Part shown: positions 8,569-17,028 of the stretch, piece after piece
Layout: each line of letters begins with the position of its first letter
How positions within the stretch are numbered: position 1 is the first letter of the stretch
DNA from: Streptomyces corallincola
GTDB lineage: Bacteria; Actinomycetota; Actinomycetes; Streptomycetales; Streptomycetaceae
DNA: 64,000 nt
NCBI RefSeq assembly: GCF_019104725.1
Contig: NZ_JAHRXF010000001.1
Span: 248,001-312,000, forward strand
Direction: 5' to 3'
Translations under genes and position numbers: made by a program
The notes under the pieces: generated by a model
What the model was told of the DNA's origin: nothing
What the model saw: the letters and a program-made list of their open reading frames with translations, nothing else
The model's database searches: none

Positions 8569-9957
8569 TCAGCCGGTGACCCGGGCGACGAGTATCCGCG
8601 CGTCCCGTTCGCGTGCCGCCGCGCCGAACTCCGCCGCTGTCGCACGCGCGCACTCCTGCGCGCTGCGGGCCGCGCTCAGGCGCGGGGCGAGGGCGAGTAG
8701 CCGGGCGACGGTGTCCGTCCGCCGCCCTGCGGCCGGTGACCCGGTGTGCAGCAGGAGCACATCGCCGGGTTCGAGGGTCGTCTCGGTCTGCGCGTAGGCG
8801 GTTCCGGGCAGCCCGCCGCCGCGCGCGCCCTCCGGTGCGGCCAGCACCCGCCCCGTCCCGCCGCGAAACAGCAGCGGGGCGGGGCCACCGCCGCACGCCC
8901 AGGTCAGGGTGCGGGTGGCGTGGTGGTAGCGACAGCAGACGGTGCTGTGCGACGCGGTTCGCGCGCCCGAGTCGGGCAGGTGGTCCAGCAGGCCGAGGAG
9001 GAGGCCCGGACCGGTGCCCGCGAGAGCCAGCCCGCGCACGGCGCCGAGCAGCATGTCGGCGCCGTACCCGGTGGTGGTTCTCTGTACGTCGGGGAAGTCG
9101 CCGGTGCTCAACAGAGCTGTCCCGTCCGGAAGTTCGAGCCCGTCACACCACTGCCAACCGCTCGAAACACCCGCCGTGGAGGGGAGTTGGCGGGTGGCGA
9201 GGTCCAGGGTGCGTGGGACGGCGTACCCGACGGCGTTCGGGGGCGTGGTCTCCCGGAACTGCCGCTGCGCGGAGTCGCGTGTCTCGCGCACCGTGCGCCG
9301 GTGGCGCCGCAGTTCGCTGACGTCGCGCACCACGGCCCACATGGAGAGGGCACTGCCGTCCGGGCCGAGCACGGGTTCGCCCATCAGATGCACGGTCCGT
9401 ACCGAGCCGTCGAGCCGGAGGGCGCGGAACTCGCCGTCGATGGGGCGTCCGTCCACCAGGCAGTCGGTGAGCATGGTGGTGAGCTTCGGACGGTCCTCCA
9501 GGGCTATCAGGGAGGGGAGTTCGTCCAGCGTGGGTGCCGGACGCGCGGGGTCCCGGCCGAGGATCTGGTACAGCTCGGCGGACCAACTCACCTCGGACGT
9601 GAGGAGGTTCCACTCCGCGCTGCCGACCCGGCTGAGCAGCGAACCGGTGGGTGGAGCCGCGGTCCCGGCCGGGAGTGCTCCTGCGTCGGCATCGGGGTGC
9701 TCCCGTGCGCCGCCCGCCTCCGGGCCGTCCCGCAGTTGTGCCAAGTGGGCGTCGAGGTCTTCGAGTTGGTGGAGGGCGAGGTCGTAGAGCGCTCGCTGCC
9801 AGCGCTCCTCGGGAGTCGTACCGCCACCGCCGCGTGTGTCCCGCCGTACCGCGTACACATCGCCCCGGAGCCGCCGCGTCTGGTGTATCAACGCCTCCAC
9901 CGGGCCGTGGCCCGATGGGTGGGCGGACGGGCGGTCCGCGGGGGTGGGGTACGACAT
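8569..9957 (-). CDS. PAS domain protein with degenerate SpoIIE/PP2C phosphatase domain
   Basis: Protein of 462 aa. A helical N-terminal region (about 1-100) is followed by a PAS-like domain (about 115-230, with SAELYQILGRDP and VHLMGEPVLGPDGSALSMWAVVRDV) and a SpoIIE/PP2C-like domain (about 235-460). The phosphatase domain keeps the fold (WQWCDGLELPDGTALLSTGDFPDV, LTWACGGGPAPLL, LEPGDVLLLHTGS). It has lost most metal-binding positions: only Asp287 of the GDxxGHG motif remains, the usual TDG Asp is Gly406 (HTGS), and the terminal DD pair is ERDARIL. It is therefore probably a pseudophosphatase or sensor. The ATG at 9957 follows GGAGTG. Two palindromes lie upstream. Confidence 0.8.
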   Translation of the reverse strand: MSYPTPADRPSAHPSGHGPVEALIHQTRRLRGDVYAVRRDTRGGGGTTPEERWQRALYDLALHQLEDLDAHLAQLRDGPEAGGAREHPDADAGALPAGTAAPPTGSLLSRVGSAEWNLLTSEVSWSAELYQILGRDPARPAPTLDELPSLIALEDRPKLTTMLTDCLVDGRPIDGEFRALRLDGSVRTVHLMGEPVLGPDGSALSMWAVVRDVSELRRHRRTVRETRDSAQRQFRETTPPNAVGYAVPRTLDLATRQLPSTAGVSSGWQWCDGLELPDGTALLSTGDFPDVQRTTTGYGADMLLGAVRGLALAGTGPGLLLGLLDHLPDSGARTASHSTVCCRYHHATRTLTWACGGGPAPLLFRGGTGRVLAAPEGARGGGLPGTAYAQTETTLEPGDVLLLHTGSPAAGRRTDTVARLLALAPRLSAARSAQECARATAAEFGAAARERDARILVARVTG

Positions 9958-10069
9958 GACGCACTCCGATGAGGACGGTACGGCCGGGGGAGAGGTGGGG
10001 GCCGCTACGACTGTGGCACAGGCCGCGAGGCCCCGTAAGGGATTTGGCAACACACGATACGGCGGTGCT

Positions 10070-10085
10070 TCTGGCATATGCCAGA
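10070..10085. promoter_or_regulatory. Perfect 16-bp operator-like palindrome
   Basis: TCTGGCATATGCCAGA is a perfect uninterrupted palindrome 113 bp upstream of the PAS/PP2C-like start (9957) and downstream of the dehydrogenase gene ending at 10211. Low-spacing palindromes of this type are typical dimeric-regulator sites. The cognate protein is unknown. Confidence 0.5.
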
Positions 10086-10103
10086 GTCTTCCCGGTGTGA
10101 ACC

Positions 10104-10124
10104 GGGTACGCGGACCGCGTACCC
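10104..10124. promoter_or_regulatory. 9+3+9 palindrome
   Basis: GGGTACGCG, gac, CGCGTACCC: perfect 9-bp arms around a 3-bp centre, 18 bp from the 16-bp palindrome. It could be a second operator or a hairpin terminator for the minus-strand dehydrogenase gene that ends at 10211; the short loop favours a DNA site. Confidence 0.45.
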
Positions 10125-10210
10125 GTCCGCATGGCCAAGTCGTAGAGAGAATAAGGGACTTGCGTCATGGCGGACGCCATCCGGGTCGCTCGCGGTCGCG
10201 TGTTCGACGG

Positions 10211-11245
10211 TCAGGTGTTCGCTATTCCGGGCTGGGCGAACAGGGCCGGTCGCTCGGCGAGTTCCACGGCGACCCGGCCGCCCTTCTCCAGTGAGCGGAC
10301 GCCCGCCTCCGCCACCGCCGAGGCCGCGTAGCCGTCCCAGGTGCTCGGACCGGTGACCCGGCCGGCCCGAGTGGCGTCCACCCACGACCGCACCTCACGG
10401 TCGTAGGCGTCCGCGAACCGGACGAGGTAGTCCTGCGGCACCTCGTGGGCAGCGCGCCCCGCGCCCGTGACCAGCATCCCGCCGTCCTCACCGATCCGGG
10501 CGCTGCCCGCCTCGCAGACGGCCTCGCAGCGCACCTGATAGCCGAAACCGCAGTTGACGAAGATCTCCACGTCCACGAGCGCGCCGCGCTCCGTCTCGAA
10601 CAGTGCGAACTGCGGATCGGTCAGCCCCTCGGGCGCGCCCGACGACGAGGTGGGCCGCAGCACGGTGACCGCCGTCAACTCCTGCCCGAGCAGCCAGCGG
10701 GCCGCGTCGATCTCGTGCGACACCGAGCTGTTGATCAGCATGGCGCTGGTGAAGTGGCCGGGGGAGGAGACGTTGCGATGCGTGCAGTGCAGCATTAGCG
10801 GGCGGCCCAGGGACCCACCGTCGAGCAGCGACTTCAGGCGCGTGTACTCCGTGTCGTACCGGCGCATGAAACCGACCTGGGCCAGCCGGTGGCCGAGCCT
10901 GGCTTCCGCCTCCACCACCCGCAGGGCACCGGTGGAGTCCGGCGACATGGGCTTCTCGCACAGGACGGGCAGCCCGCGCGCGAAGGCCGCGAGGAGTGCC
11001 TCCTCGTGAGCCGGACCGGGCGACGCGATCAGTACCGCCTCCACACCCGGGGCGTCCAGCGCCGCTGCCCAGTCCGTGTGCACCGAGGCCCCGTCGATAC
11101 CCGCCAGCGCGTCCCGGGCCCGCTCCCCGTCGGGGTCGGCCACGGCCACCACCCTGGCTCCGCCGACCACGGAATTCAGGCGCCGTATGTGGTCCGCACC
11201 CATGTGTCCGGCACCCAGTACGGCCACCCCGAGCAGGTCTCCCAC
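10211..11245 (-). CDS. Gfo/Idh/MocA family oxidoreductase
   Basis: NAD(P)-dependent sugar or cyclitol dehydrogenase-like protein of 344 aa. The N-terminal Rossmann domain begins [18 protein letters not shown], and the family motif CEKPMSPD (the Lys expected to be catalytic) occurs about one third of the way along. The C-terminal half is the alpha/beta substrate domain. Closest by feel to myo-inositol 2-dehydrogenase-like members, but no transport or inositol catabolic genes are adjacent, so the substrate is open. The start is a GTG at 11245 preceded by AGGAG. Probably monocistronic. Confidence 0.9.
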   Translation of the reverse strand: MGDLLGVAVLGAGHMGADHIRRLNSVVGGARVVAVADPDGERARDALAGIDGASVHTDWAAALDAPGVEAVLIASPGPAHEEALLAAFARGLPVLCEKPMSPDSTGALRVVEAEARLGHRLAQVGFMRRYDTEYTRLKSLLDGGSLGRPLMLHCTHRNVSSPGHFTSAMLINSSVSHEIDAARWLLGQELTAVTVLRPTSSSGAPEGLTDPQFALFETERGALVDVEIFVNCGFGYQVRCEAVCEAGSARIGEDGGMLVTGAGRAAHEVPQDYLVRFADAYDREVRSWVDATRAGRVTGPSTWDGYAASAVAEAGVRSLEKGGRVAVELAERPALFAQPGIANT

Positions 11246-11461
11246 GCGCGTACTCCTCTTCCCGTTCTCCCACCGGACGGGCCCGCTGATCCGATCCGGT
11301 CCGGCCGGGGCCCGCCGCCGACGATCACGCCGTAGCGTACGCGGGGCGCGTTCGGGGGTGTGGTGGCGCGAGTGCGGCGGGGCGAGTACGGCGGAGTGTG
11401 GTGACGGGGCGCGGTGACGCGGGTGCGCCCTGGTGCGGTGACGTGGGTGTGGCGGCCGGTC

Positions 11462-12556
11462 TCAGTAGCGGAGCACTCCCGCCATTCCGCCCGCTTCGCC
11501 CAGCGTCCCGTCCGGTACGAAGCGCACGGCGGCGGCGGTCTCCAGGCACTGTTCGACGATTTCGTCCACGATGTCGTCCCGTGCGTCCAAGTCGCCCGGT
11601 GCGGCGGGCACCAGGTGGTCGCCGTCGTCACGGACGGCGGTGCGGTAGTTCTCCTCGACCGCGAGCAGCCGGACCCGGCCCTCCCGCGCGTTCTGCCACA
11701 GCTCGTCCACCCCGGCCGCGTAGGTGCGGTGCCCGCGCGCCGAGGTCAGCTCGCGCAGCACGGAGGCGACATCGGCACGGGCCTCCGCGGCCCGTATCGG
11801 CAGCAGCGCCTGCCACACGGCATCGGGTCCCGCGTCCGCGAGACCTCCGTGCGCCAGCTCCACTGCCGTACGCGCCGGGCCGCCGATCTCGTTCAGCAGG
11901 GCCAGCGCGGCCTGCTCGCCGGTGATGTAAAGGGGGCGGCGATGGGCACGCAGTAGATCCCGCGCGATCCCGTCCGCCTGGCGCAGAAACTGCCGGGTGT
12001 CCTCGTCGCGGAAGGTGCTCGGCTGGTCCCCGACCCGCTCCCGCCGCTCGGCGTCGAAGTTGTCCCGCCGCCGGAGCAGCGGGAACCCGTCGGCGCGGTG
12101 CTCCACCACCCGGTCGGGACCGCCGCTCCACAGCGTGACGCGGTCCGCGGCGAGCGACAGCACCCAGAACGGCCGCTCGGCCGCCTGTGCCGAGACGAGG
12201 TTGCGGGTGAGGAACGTGTCGGACAGCACCACCCGCTCGGGCACGCTGCGGCCCAGCGACCAGACCTGATGCTCACCCGGCGCCGCGAAGATCACCAAGC
12301 CGTCCTCGGCGTGCGCGAGATCGACCTCGGCCAGCGCCCGGTCCAGCTCCGCCTCCACCTCGGCGCGCCGTTCACGGGTGACGGCGGGGTCCGCCTCCAG
12401 GCGCTTGCGCGCCTCGTTCACCACATTGCGGAGCCGGACGGGGTCCTGGCCGTTGCCGCGCTCGCGGCGATGGGTCGGCGTCAGCACGGACACCGCCGGA
12501 TAGATGCGCGGACGCCGCAGTTCGGCGAGGACGGCGGGACTCAGTGCGTGCTCCAT
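11462..12556 (-). CDS. baeRF3-type (archaeo-eukaryotic release-factor-like) protein
   Basis: Protein of about 364 aa resembling the bacterial eRF1-related baeRF3 group, often labelled chemotaxis protein in databases without basis. It has PAVSVLTPTHR at the N terminus, a helical RLRNVVNEARKRLEADP segment, PERVVLSDTFLTRNLV and PLYITGEQAALALLNEIGG in the middle, and a C-terminal L7Ae/eRF1-like region ending DDIVDEIVEQCLETAAAVRFV. A ribosome-related role is suggested for the family but not shown. The ATG at 12556 is favoured over one at 12565; no clear ribosome site is seen for either, so it may be leaderless. It reads away from the site C repeats. Confidence 0.65.
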   Translation of the reverse strand: MEHALSPAVLAELRRPRIYPAVSVLTPTHRRERGNGQDPVRLRNVVNEARKRLEADPAVTRERRAEVEAELDRALAEVDLAHAEDGLVIFAAPGEHQVWSLGRSVPERVVLSDTFLTRNLVSAQAAERPFWVLSLAADRVTLWSGGPDRVVEHRADGFPLLRRRDNFDAERRERVGDQPSTFRDEDTRQFLRQADGIARDLLRAHRRPLYITGEQAALALLNEIGGPARTAVELAHGGLADAGPDAVWQALLPIRAAEARADVASVLRELTSARGHRTYAAGVDELWQNAREGRVRLLAVEENYRTAVRDDGDHLVPAAPGDLDARDDIVDEIVEQCLETAAAVRFVPDGTLGEAGGMAGVLRY

Positions 12557-12680
12557 GACAAGCACGATAGGTCGGAATCAGCGGCCCGGCATGCGGGGCG
12601 GAACGGGTCTTCTGGGCCGTAAGTGGCGCCTGTGGGTGGCTGTTTGGACACGTGAGGTGAGGGGCCGCGGTGCCGTGTGT

Positions 12681-12830
12681 GTGAGTGTGGGTGCGGGCGC
12701 CACGGGTGGGGGCCCAGTGTGCGTGGGACACGTGGGGTCGGGACACGCGTGGCGCCCGCACCGTATGTGGTCGCCGCATGTATGCCCCGCCCCCACGGGC
12801 GGGCGCACATGTGCCCCCGCCTGTGGGCGC
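12681..12830 (+). repeat. Site C: GTG-rich, partly 15-bp-periodic array with long inverted repeat
   Basis: Within the 614-bp gap between the divergent baeRF and asnB genes. TGTGGG at 12686 is followed at 15-bp steps by CACGGG (12701), AGTGTG (12716), CGTGGG (12731) and CGCGTG (12746). After a 5-bp phase shift come TGTGGT (12766), TGTATG (12779), CACGGG (12794) and TGTGCC (12810). A perfect 14-bp inverted repeat, GTGCGGGCGCCACG (12691-12704) and CGTGGCGCCCGCAC (12748-12761), brackets part of it. GCACATGTGC and CCCGCCC-ccac-GGGCGGG follow. This is the most degenerate of the five related sites. Confidence 0.5.
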
Positions 12831-13170
12831 TCCCCTCCGACGCGCCCCAGCCTCGTCCCTCCTCGCGCCTCGTCCCGCTTCGCTCCCCGCCCCGTCCGCC
12901 CGGTTTGGAGAAGTCTTTGCCCTTGGCCGGTTCCCGCCGCCGGGCCCCGAGCGGGCCGGGTCCGTGGTGGTTCCGGGCAGGCAAAGCGCGGCCGGAATCG
13001 TCGGGGCGCGCGCCCCGCGCGTGTTACGGCGATGTTGACCGCAGCCGTCGCCCGATGGACGCTCGACATATAGGTGCTCGATACAAATGGTTCTGCGGCC
13101 GGACCTCGCACACCTGGGAACGCGCAGGTGAACGGGGCGGTCGGCCGGGAGCCCGAGGCAGGAGGTACGC
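12831..13170. other. Non-coding remainder upstream of asnB
   Basis: About 340 bp without a supportable gene. Open frames here are Arg/Pro-rich shadows. It presumably holds the asnB promoter and leader, but I cannot identify convincing -35/-10 pairs. GGAGG at 13161-13165 serves asnB. Confidence 0.5.
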
Positions 13171-15012
13171 ATGTGCGGCATCACCGGATGGGTCTCCTTC
13201 GAGCGTGACCTGACCACCGAGTCCACCGCATTGCATGCGATGACCGAGACGATGGCCTGCCGAGGCCCGGACGACCGGGGTACCTGGGCGGAGGGCCCGG
13301 CCGCGCTCGGACACCGTCGGCTCGCCATCATCGACCTCCCCGGCGGGCGTCAGCCGATGTCGCTGAGCACCCCCGAGGGCAACCTCGCCCTCGTCTACTC
13401 GGGCGAGACCTACAACTTCACCGAACTCCGCCGCGAACTCACCGACCGGGGACACCGGTTCACCACCGACTCCGACACCGAGGTCGTCCTGCACGGATAC
13501 CTGGAGTGGGGCGAGGCCGTCGCGGAGCGGCTGAACGGCATGTACGCCTTCGCCGTGTGGGACGGTCGGCACGGCCGCCTGGTGATGATCCGCGACCGCA
13601 TGGGCATCAAGCCGTTCTACTACTACCCGACCTCCGACGGCGTGCTGTTCGGCTCCGAACCGAAGGCCATCCTCGCCAACCCGCTGGCCCGGCACCGCGT
13701 CACCCTCGACGGCCTCCGCGAGCTGTTCACCTTCGTCAAGACGCCCGGCCACGCGGTGTGGGACGGCATGCGCGAGGTCGAACCCGGCACCGTGGTCACC
13801 GTCGATCGCGCCGGGGTGCGCGCCCGCGCCTACTGGCGGCTGGAGACCCGGCCGCACACGGACGACAAGGACACCACGATCGCGTCCGTGCGCACGCTGC
13901 TCGACGACATCGTGCGCCGCCAACTCGTCGCGGACGTCCCCCGCTGCACCCTGCTCTCGGGCGGCCTCGACTCCTCCGCGCTCACCGCCATCGCCGCCCG
14001 CGAACTCGCCGCGAACGGCGACAAGGTGCGCAGCTTCGCCGTGGACTTCGCCGGACAGACGGAGAACTTCGTCGCCGACGAACTGCGCGGCACCCCCGAC
14101 ACGCCGTTCGTGCACGACGTGGCCGAACTCGCCCGCACCGACCACCAGGACATCGTGCTCGACGCCCAGTCGCTCGCGGACCCCGCCGTGCGCGAGCGGG
14201 TGATCCGTGCCCGCGACCTGCCCGCCGGGTTCGGGGACATGGACGCGTCCCTGCTGCTCCTCTTCCGCGCCATCCGCGACCAGTCCACGGTCGCCCTGTC
14301 CGGCGAGTCCGCCGACGAGGTGTTCGGCGGCTACCTCCAGTTCTTCGACGAGGAGGCACGCAACGCCGACACCTTCCCCTGGCTGGTGCGGTTCGGCCGC
14401 CACTTCGGCGACGACAATGGTGTGCTCCGCCGTGAGCTGGTCGATTCCCTCGATGTCGGCAGCTATGTGGCCGACAGCTACAAGAAGGCCGTTGCCGGTG
14501 TGGAGCGGCTGGAGGGCGAGAGCGACTTCGAGTTCCGGATGCGGCGCGTCTGCAATCTGCACCTCACCCGCTTCGTCCGCGTCCTGCTCGACCGCAAGGA
14601 CCGGATGAGCATGGCCGTCGGCCTGGAGGTCCGGGTCCCGTTCTGCGACCATCGCCTCGTGGAGTACGTCTACAACACCCCGTGGGCGCTGAAATCCTTC
14701 GACGGCCGGGAGAAGAGTCTGCTCCGGGAGGCCACCGCCGACGTCCTGCCCAAGTCCGTGTACGACAGGGTCAAGAGCCCCTATCCGTCCACCCAGGACC
14801 CCCGGTACGGGAGCGCTCTCCAGGACCAGGCGCGGGATCTGCTCGCGCAGCCGTCGCACCGCGTGTTCGACCTGGTGGACCGGGACCGGCTCAAGCGGGC
14901 CGCCGAGACCGACGCCCCGTCCGGCTCGCACGCGGTCCGCCGGGGCCTGGAACGCACCCTCGACCTGGCCCAGTGGCTGGACATGTACTCCCCGGAACTG
15001 GTGCTGGAGTAG
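13171..15012 (+). CDS. asnB: Glutamine-hydrolysing asparagine synthetase (AsnB type)
   Basis: Converts aspartate, glutamine and ATP to asparagine and glutamate in the cytosol; 613 aa, normal for the family. The N-terminal class II glutaminase domain begins M-C-G-I-T-G, with Cys2 as nucleophile. It includes YSGETYNFTELRREL, LHGYLEWGE and the RDRMGIKPFYYY segment. The synthetase domain has the PP-loop LLSGGLDSSALTAI and later GESADEVFGGY. ATG at 13171 follows GGAGG at ideal spacing. It is monocistronic. Related enzymes also act in antibiotic or lasso-peptide pathways, but nothing nearby suggests that here, so a primary-metabolic role is likely. Confidence 0.93.
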   Translation: MCGITGWVSFERDLTTESTALHAMTETMACRGPDDRGTWAEGPAALGHRRLAIIDLPGGRQPMSLSTPEGNLALVYSGETYNFTELRRELTDRGHRFTTDSDTEVVLHGYLEWGEAVAERLNGMYAFAVWDGRHGRLVMIRDRMGIKPFYYYPTSDGVLFGSEPKAILANPLARHRVTLDGLRELFTFVKTPGHAVWDGMREVEPGTVVTVDRAGVRARAYWRLETRPHTDDKDTTIASVRTLLDDIVRRQLVADVPRCTLLSGGLDSSALTAIAARELAANGDKVRSFAVDFAGQTENFVADELRGTPDTPFVHDVAELARTDHQDIVLDAQSLADPAVRERVIRARDLPAGFGDMDASLLLLFRAIRDQSTVALSGESADEVFGGYLQFFDEEARNADTFPWLVRFGRHFGDDNGVLRRELVDSLDVGSYVADSYKKAVAGVERLEGESDFEFRMRRVCNLHLTRFVRVLLDRKDRMSMAVGLEVRVPFCDHRLVEYVYNTPWALKSFDGREKSLLREATADVLPKSVYDRVKSPYPSTQDPRYGSALQDQARDLLAQPSHRVFDLVDRDRLKRAAETDAPSGSHAVRRGLERTLDLAQWLDMYSPELVLE

Positions 15013-15110
15013 GCCGGGAGGGCGAGCGGCAGCGGGACCCGGTGTCCGGTGGGGGGAGCGCGGCAGCAGCAACGGGCGGCCCGGAAGCCCCCCCCGGAAC
15101 CGAGGCCTCC

Positions 15111-16730
15111 TCAGCCCCCGAGTCCCGCGCTGGAACTCCAGTCCTTGCCGCTCGCCGGGCAGGAACTGCCGCTCGGGGGCAGCGTGCCGTAGAGCAGGAA
15201 GTCGTTCACCTTGTGGTGGACGCACAGGGAGGACGAGTAACCGGTGTGCCCGTCACCCTTGTTGTCCAGCACCACGGCCGCCGGGCCCAGACGGTCGGCG
15301 GTCTCCTGGGCCCACCGGTACGGCGTGGCGGGGTCGCCGCGCGTGCCGACGAGCAGAATCCGGGCCGAGGACAGGTTCTTGACCTCGGCCCGGATGTAGT
15401 CGGTGCCCTTGGGACGGCCGTAGCACATCAGGTTCTGGGTGAGCCGGTAGCGGCCGAAGACCGGTGACGCCTTCTCGTACGCGGCCCGTAGGTCCCGCAG
15501 GTCACGGGTGATCCGTGCGGCGGTCGGCCGGTCGGGGTCGTCCGCGCAGTTGATCGCCATGAGCGCCGCCGGGAGATTGTCGGCGGGCACGGCGTCGTCG
15601 TCCGCCGGACCGGCCTTCGCGTGACCGCCGGAGGACGGCACCGGCCGAGCCGGTCCGCTGACCCCGCCCGAGCTGAAGGCCAGCACCCGCCGGGTGTCAC
15701 CGTCCTCGACCAGCGCGGAGAGCGCCCGCTCCAGCGTGGGCCACAGCTCCTTGCTGTACAGCGCCTGCCCGATGGCACCGACGAGGTCCTGCCCGGTGAA
15801 GCCGCCGCCGAAGTCCGTCGGCATCGGGTTCTCGTCCAGCGACCGCACCAGCCGTACGACCTCGTCGCCCGCGCTCCGCCGGTCCTCGCCGAAGGGGCAG
15901 CCGATGTCCGTGACGCACCAGTCGAGGAAGTCGTCCAGCGCCGTCTGCTGCCCCTGTGCGCCCACCACCCCCTGCTGGGACAGCGGCTCGGTGAGGGTGT
16001 CCACGCCGTCCAGGGTCATCCGCCCCACGCGCTGCGGGAACTCCGCCGCGTAGACCGCGCCGAGTCGGCTGCCGTAGGAGAAGCCGAGGTAGTTCAGCCG
16101 CCGGTCGCCGAGCGCCTGGCGGATGACGTCCATGTCGCGGGCGGCGTCCACGGTGCCTATGTGGCGCAGCACCGGCCCGGAGTGCAGCGTGCACTGCTCG
16201 GCCGCCGCGCGCAGCTGGTCCAACGCGGCCCCGGGGCGGCCGAGGTCGGCGCTCGGGCTCAGCGCGTCCGCCGCCTGCTCGGTACCGTCGCCGCAGCTCA
16301 CGGGGGAGGAGTGGCCGACGCCGCGCGGATCGAAGCCGACCACGTCGTAGCCGTTGGTGAGGTCGAAGAAGTCCTTGCCGCTGGTGGCGAGCCCGTCCAC
16401 GCCGGAACCGCCCGGCCCGCCGAAGTTCAGCAGCAGCGAGCCGCGGGAGGCGCCGGTGGCGCGGTAGCGGGCGAGGGCCAGGGAGATCGATCCGGCGCGG
16501 GGATGGGCGTAGTCGAGCGGGACGGTGACCTTGCCGCACTGGAGGTCCCTGGGCCGGTCCTGGCCCGCGCAGGCCGTCCAGCTCACCCGCTGCCCGTAGA
16601 ACGCGGCCAGGTCCGGCCGCGCCGGTTGACCGGCCGCGCCGGGAAGCCCCGTGCCGAGGACGGCCAGGGCGAGCGCTCCCGCCCCCGCGCAGTGCCGCAC
16701 GGCTGGCCGGGTGGACAGCTTGACCAGCAT
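15111..16730 (-). CDS. Secreted alpha/beta hydrolase, tripeptidyl aminopeptidase (Tap/Slp) type
   Basis: Exported serine hydrolase of 539 aa. Residues 1-35 form a signal peptide (hydrophobic GAGALALAVLGTGLPGAAG); there is no clear lipobox. The domain shows LLNFGGPGGSGVDGL (oxyanion region), VVGFDPRGVGHSSPV, and the nucleophile elbow GFSYGS with Ser218. The C-terminal TAP-like region supplies RILLVGTRGDPATPY (Asp) and NKGDGHTGY (His). These features match Streptomyces secreted tripeptidyl aminopeptidases and Slp proteins, which remove N-terminal tripeptides from secreted proteins or peptides. It sits immediately downstream of, and convergent to, asnB. Monocistronic. Confidence 0.9.
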   Translation of the reverse strand: MLVKLSTRPAVRHCAGAGALALAVLGTGLPGAAGQPARPDLAAFYGQRVSWTACAGQDRPRDLQCGKVTVPLDYAHPRAGSISLALARYRATGASRGSLLLNFGGPGGSGVDGLATSGKDFFDLTNGYDVVGFDPRGVGHSSPVSCGDGTEQAADALSPSADLGRPGAALDQLRAAAEQCTLHSGPVLRHIGTVDAARDMDVIRQALGDRRLNYLGFSYGSRLGAVYAAEFPQRVGRMTLDGVDTLTEPLSQQGVVGAQGQQTALDDFLDWCVTDIGCPFGEDRRSAGDEVVRLVRSLDENPMPTDFGGGFTGQDLVGAIGQALYSKELWPTLERALSALVEDGDTRRVLAFSSGGVSGPARPVPSSGGHAKAGPADDDAVPADNLPAALMAINCADDPDRPTAARITRDLRDLRAAYEKASPVFGRYRLTQNLMCYGRPKGTDYIRAEVKNLSSARILLVGTRGDPATPYRWAQETADRLGPAAVVLDNKGDGHTGYSSSLCVHHKVNDFLLYGTLPPSGSSCPASGKDWSSSAGLGG

Positions 16731-16835
16731 CGTCGGCCTCCCTGGTACGGACCCGTCGCGGAGCGTGACGGCGCGCTCCCGCTCACCCTAAGCGGGCCTT
16801 TTCGGGGCCGCCTCCGGGCGTGATGCGGTCGAGGG

Positions 16836-16852
16836 TGATGATCGGATCATCA
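16836..16852. promoter_or_regulatory. 8+1+8 palindrome upstream of the chaplin gene
   Basis: TGATGATC G GATCATCA, a perfect 17-bp palindrome in the region between the divergent Tap-like gene (start 16730) and the chaplin gene (start 17029). It could serve either promoter. Confidence 0.5.
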
Positions 16853-16882
16853 TCCCCTTCACGTCTTGTGTGCCGTTCCCTC

Positions 16883-16916
16883 ATCATTCGACGACTTTGC
16901 GCGCGGTTCGAATGAT
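16883..16916. promoter_or_regulatory. Inverted repeat ATCATTCG-N18-CGAATGAT
   Basis: Perfect 8-bp arms 18 bp apart, 113 bp upstream of the chaplin start and 31 bp from the first palindrome. The two sites share the ATCAT element, so a common regulator is possible. Confidence 0.4.
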
Positions 16917-17028
16917 CATGCCACTCGATGGAGTGAAAGACGGATTAGCCATAACTCGGATGGTTCGCCCGCGTTCTCCGGTGGTGCGGGCGTGTGCCCG
17001 TGACGATGTCTGGAAGGCAGGCAAACCT

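Noticed and set aside
11246-11461. GTG-rich spacer between the Gfo/Idh/MocA and baeRF genes as a sixth TGTGGG array
   Set aside because: Contains GGTGACGCGGGTG-type direct repeats but no consistent 15-bp spacing of the TGTGG core.
13035-13070. TTGACC ... CATATA as asnB promoter
   Set aside because: Spacing of about 26 bp between the boxes is too long for a sigma-70 promoter.
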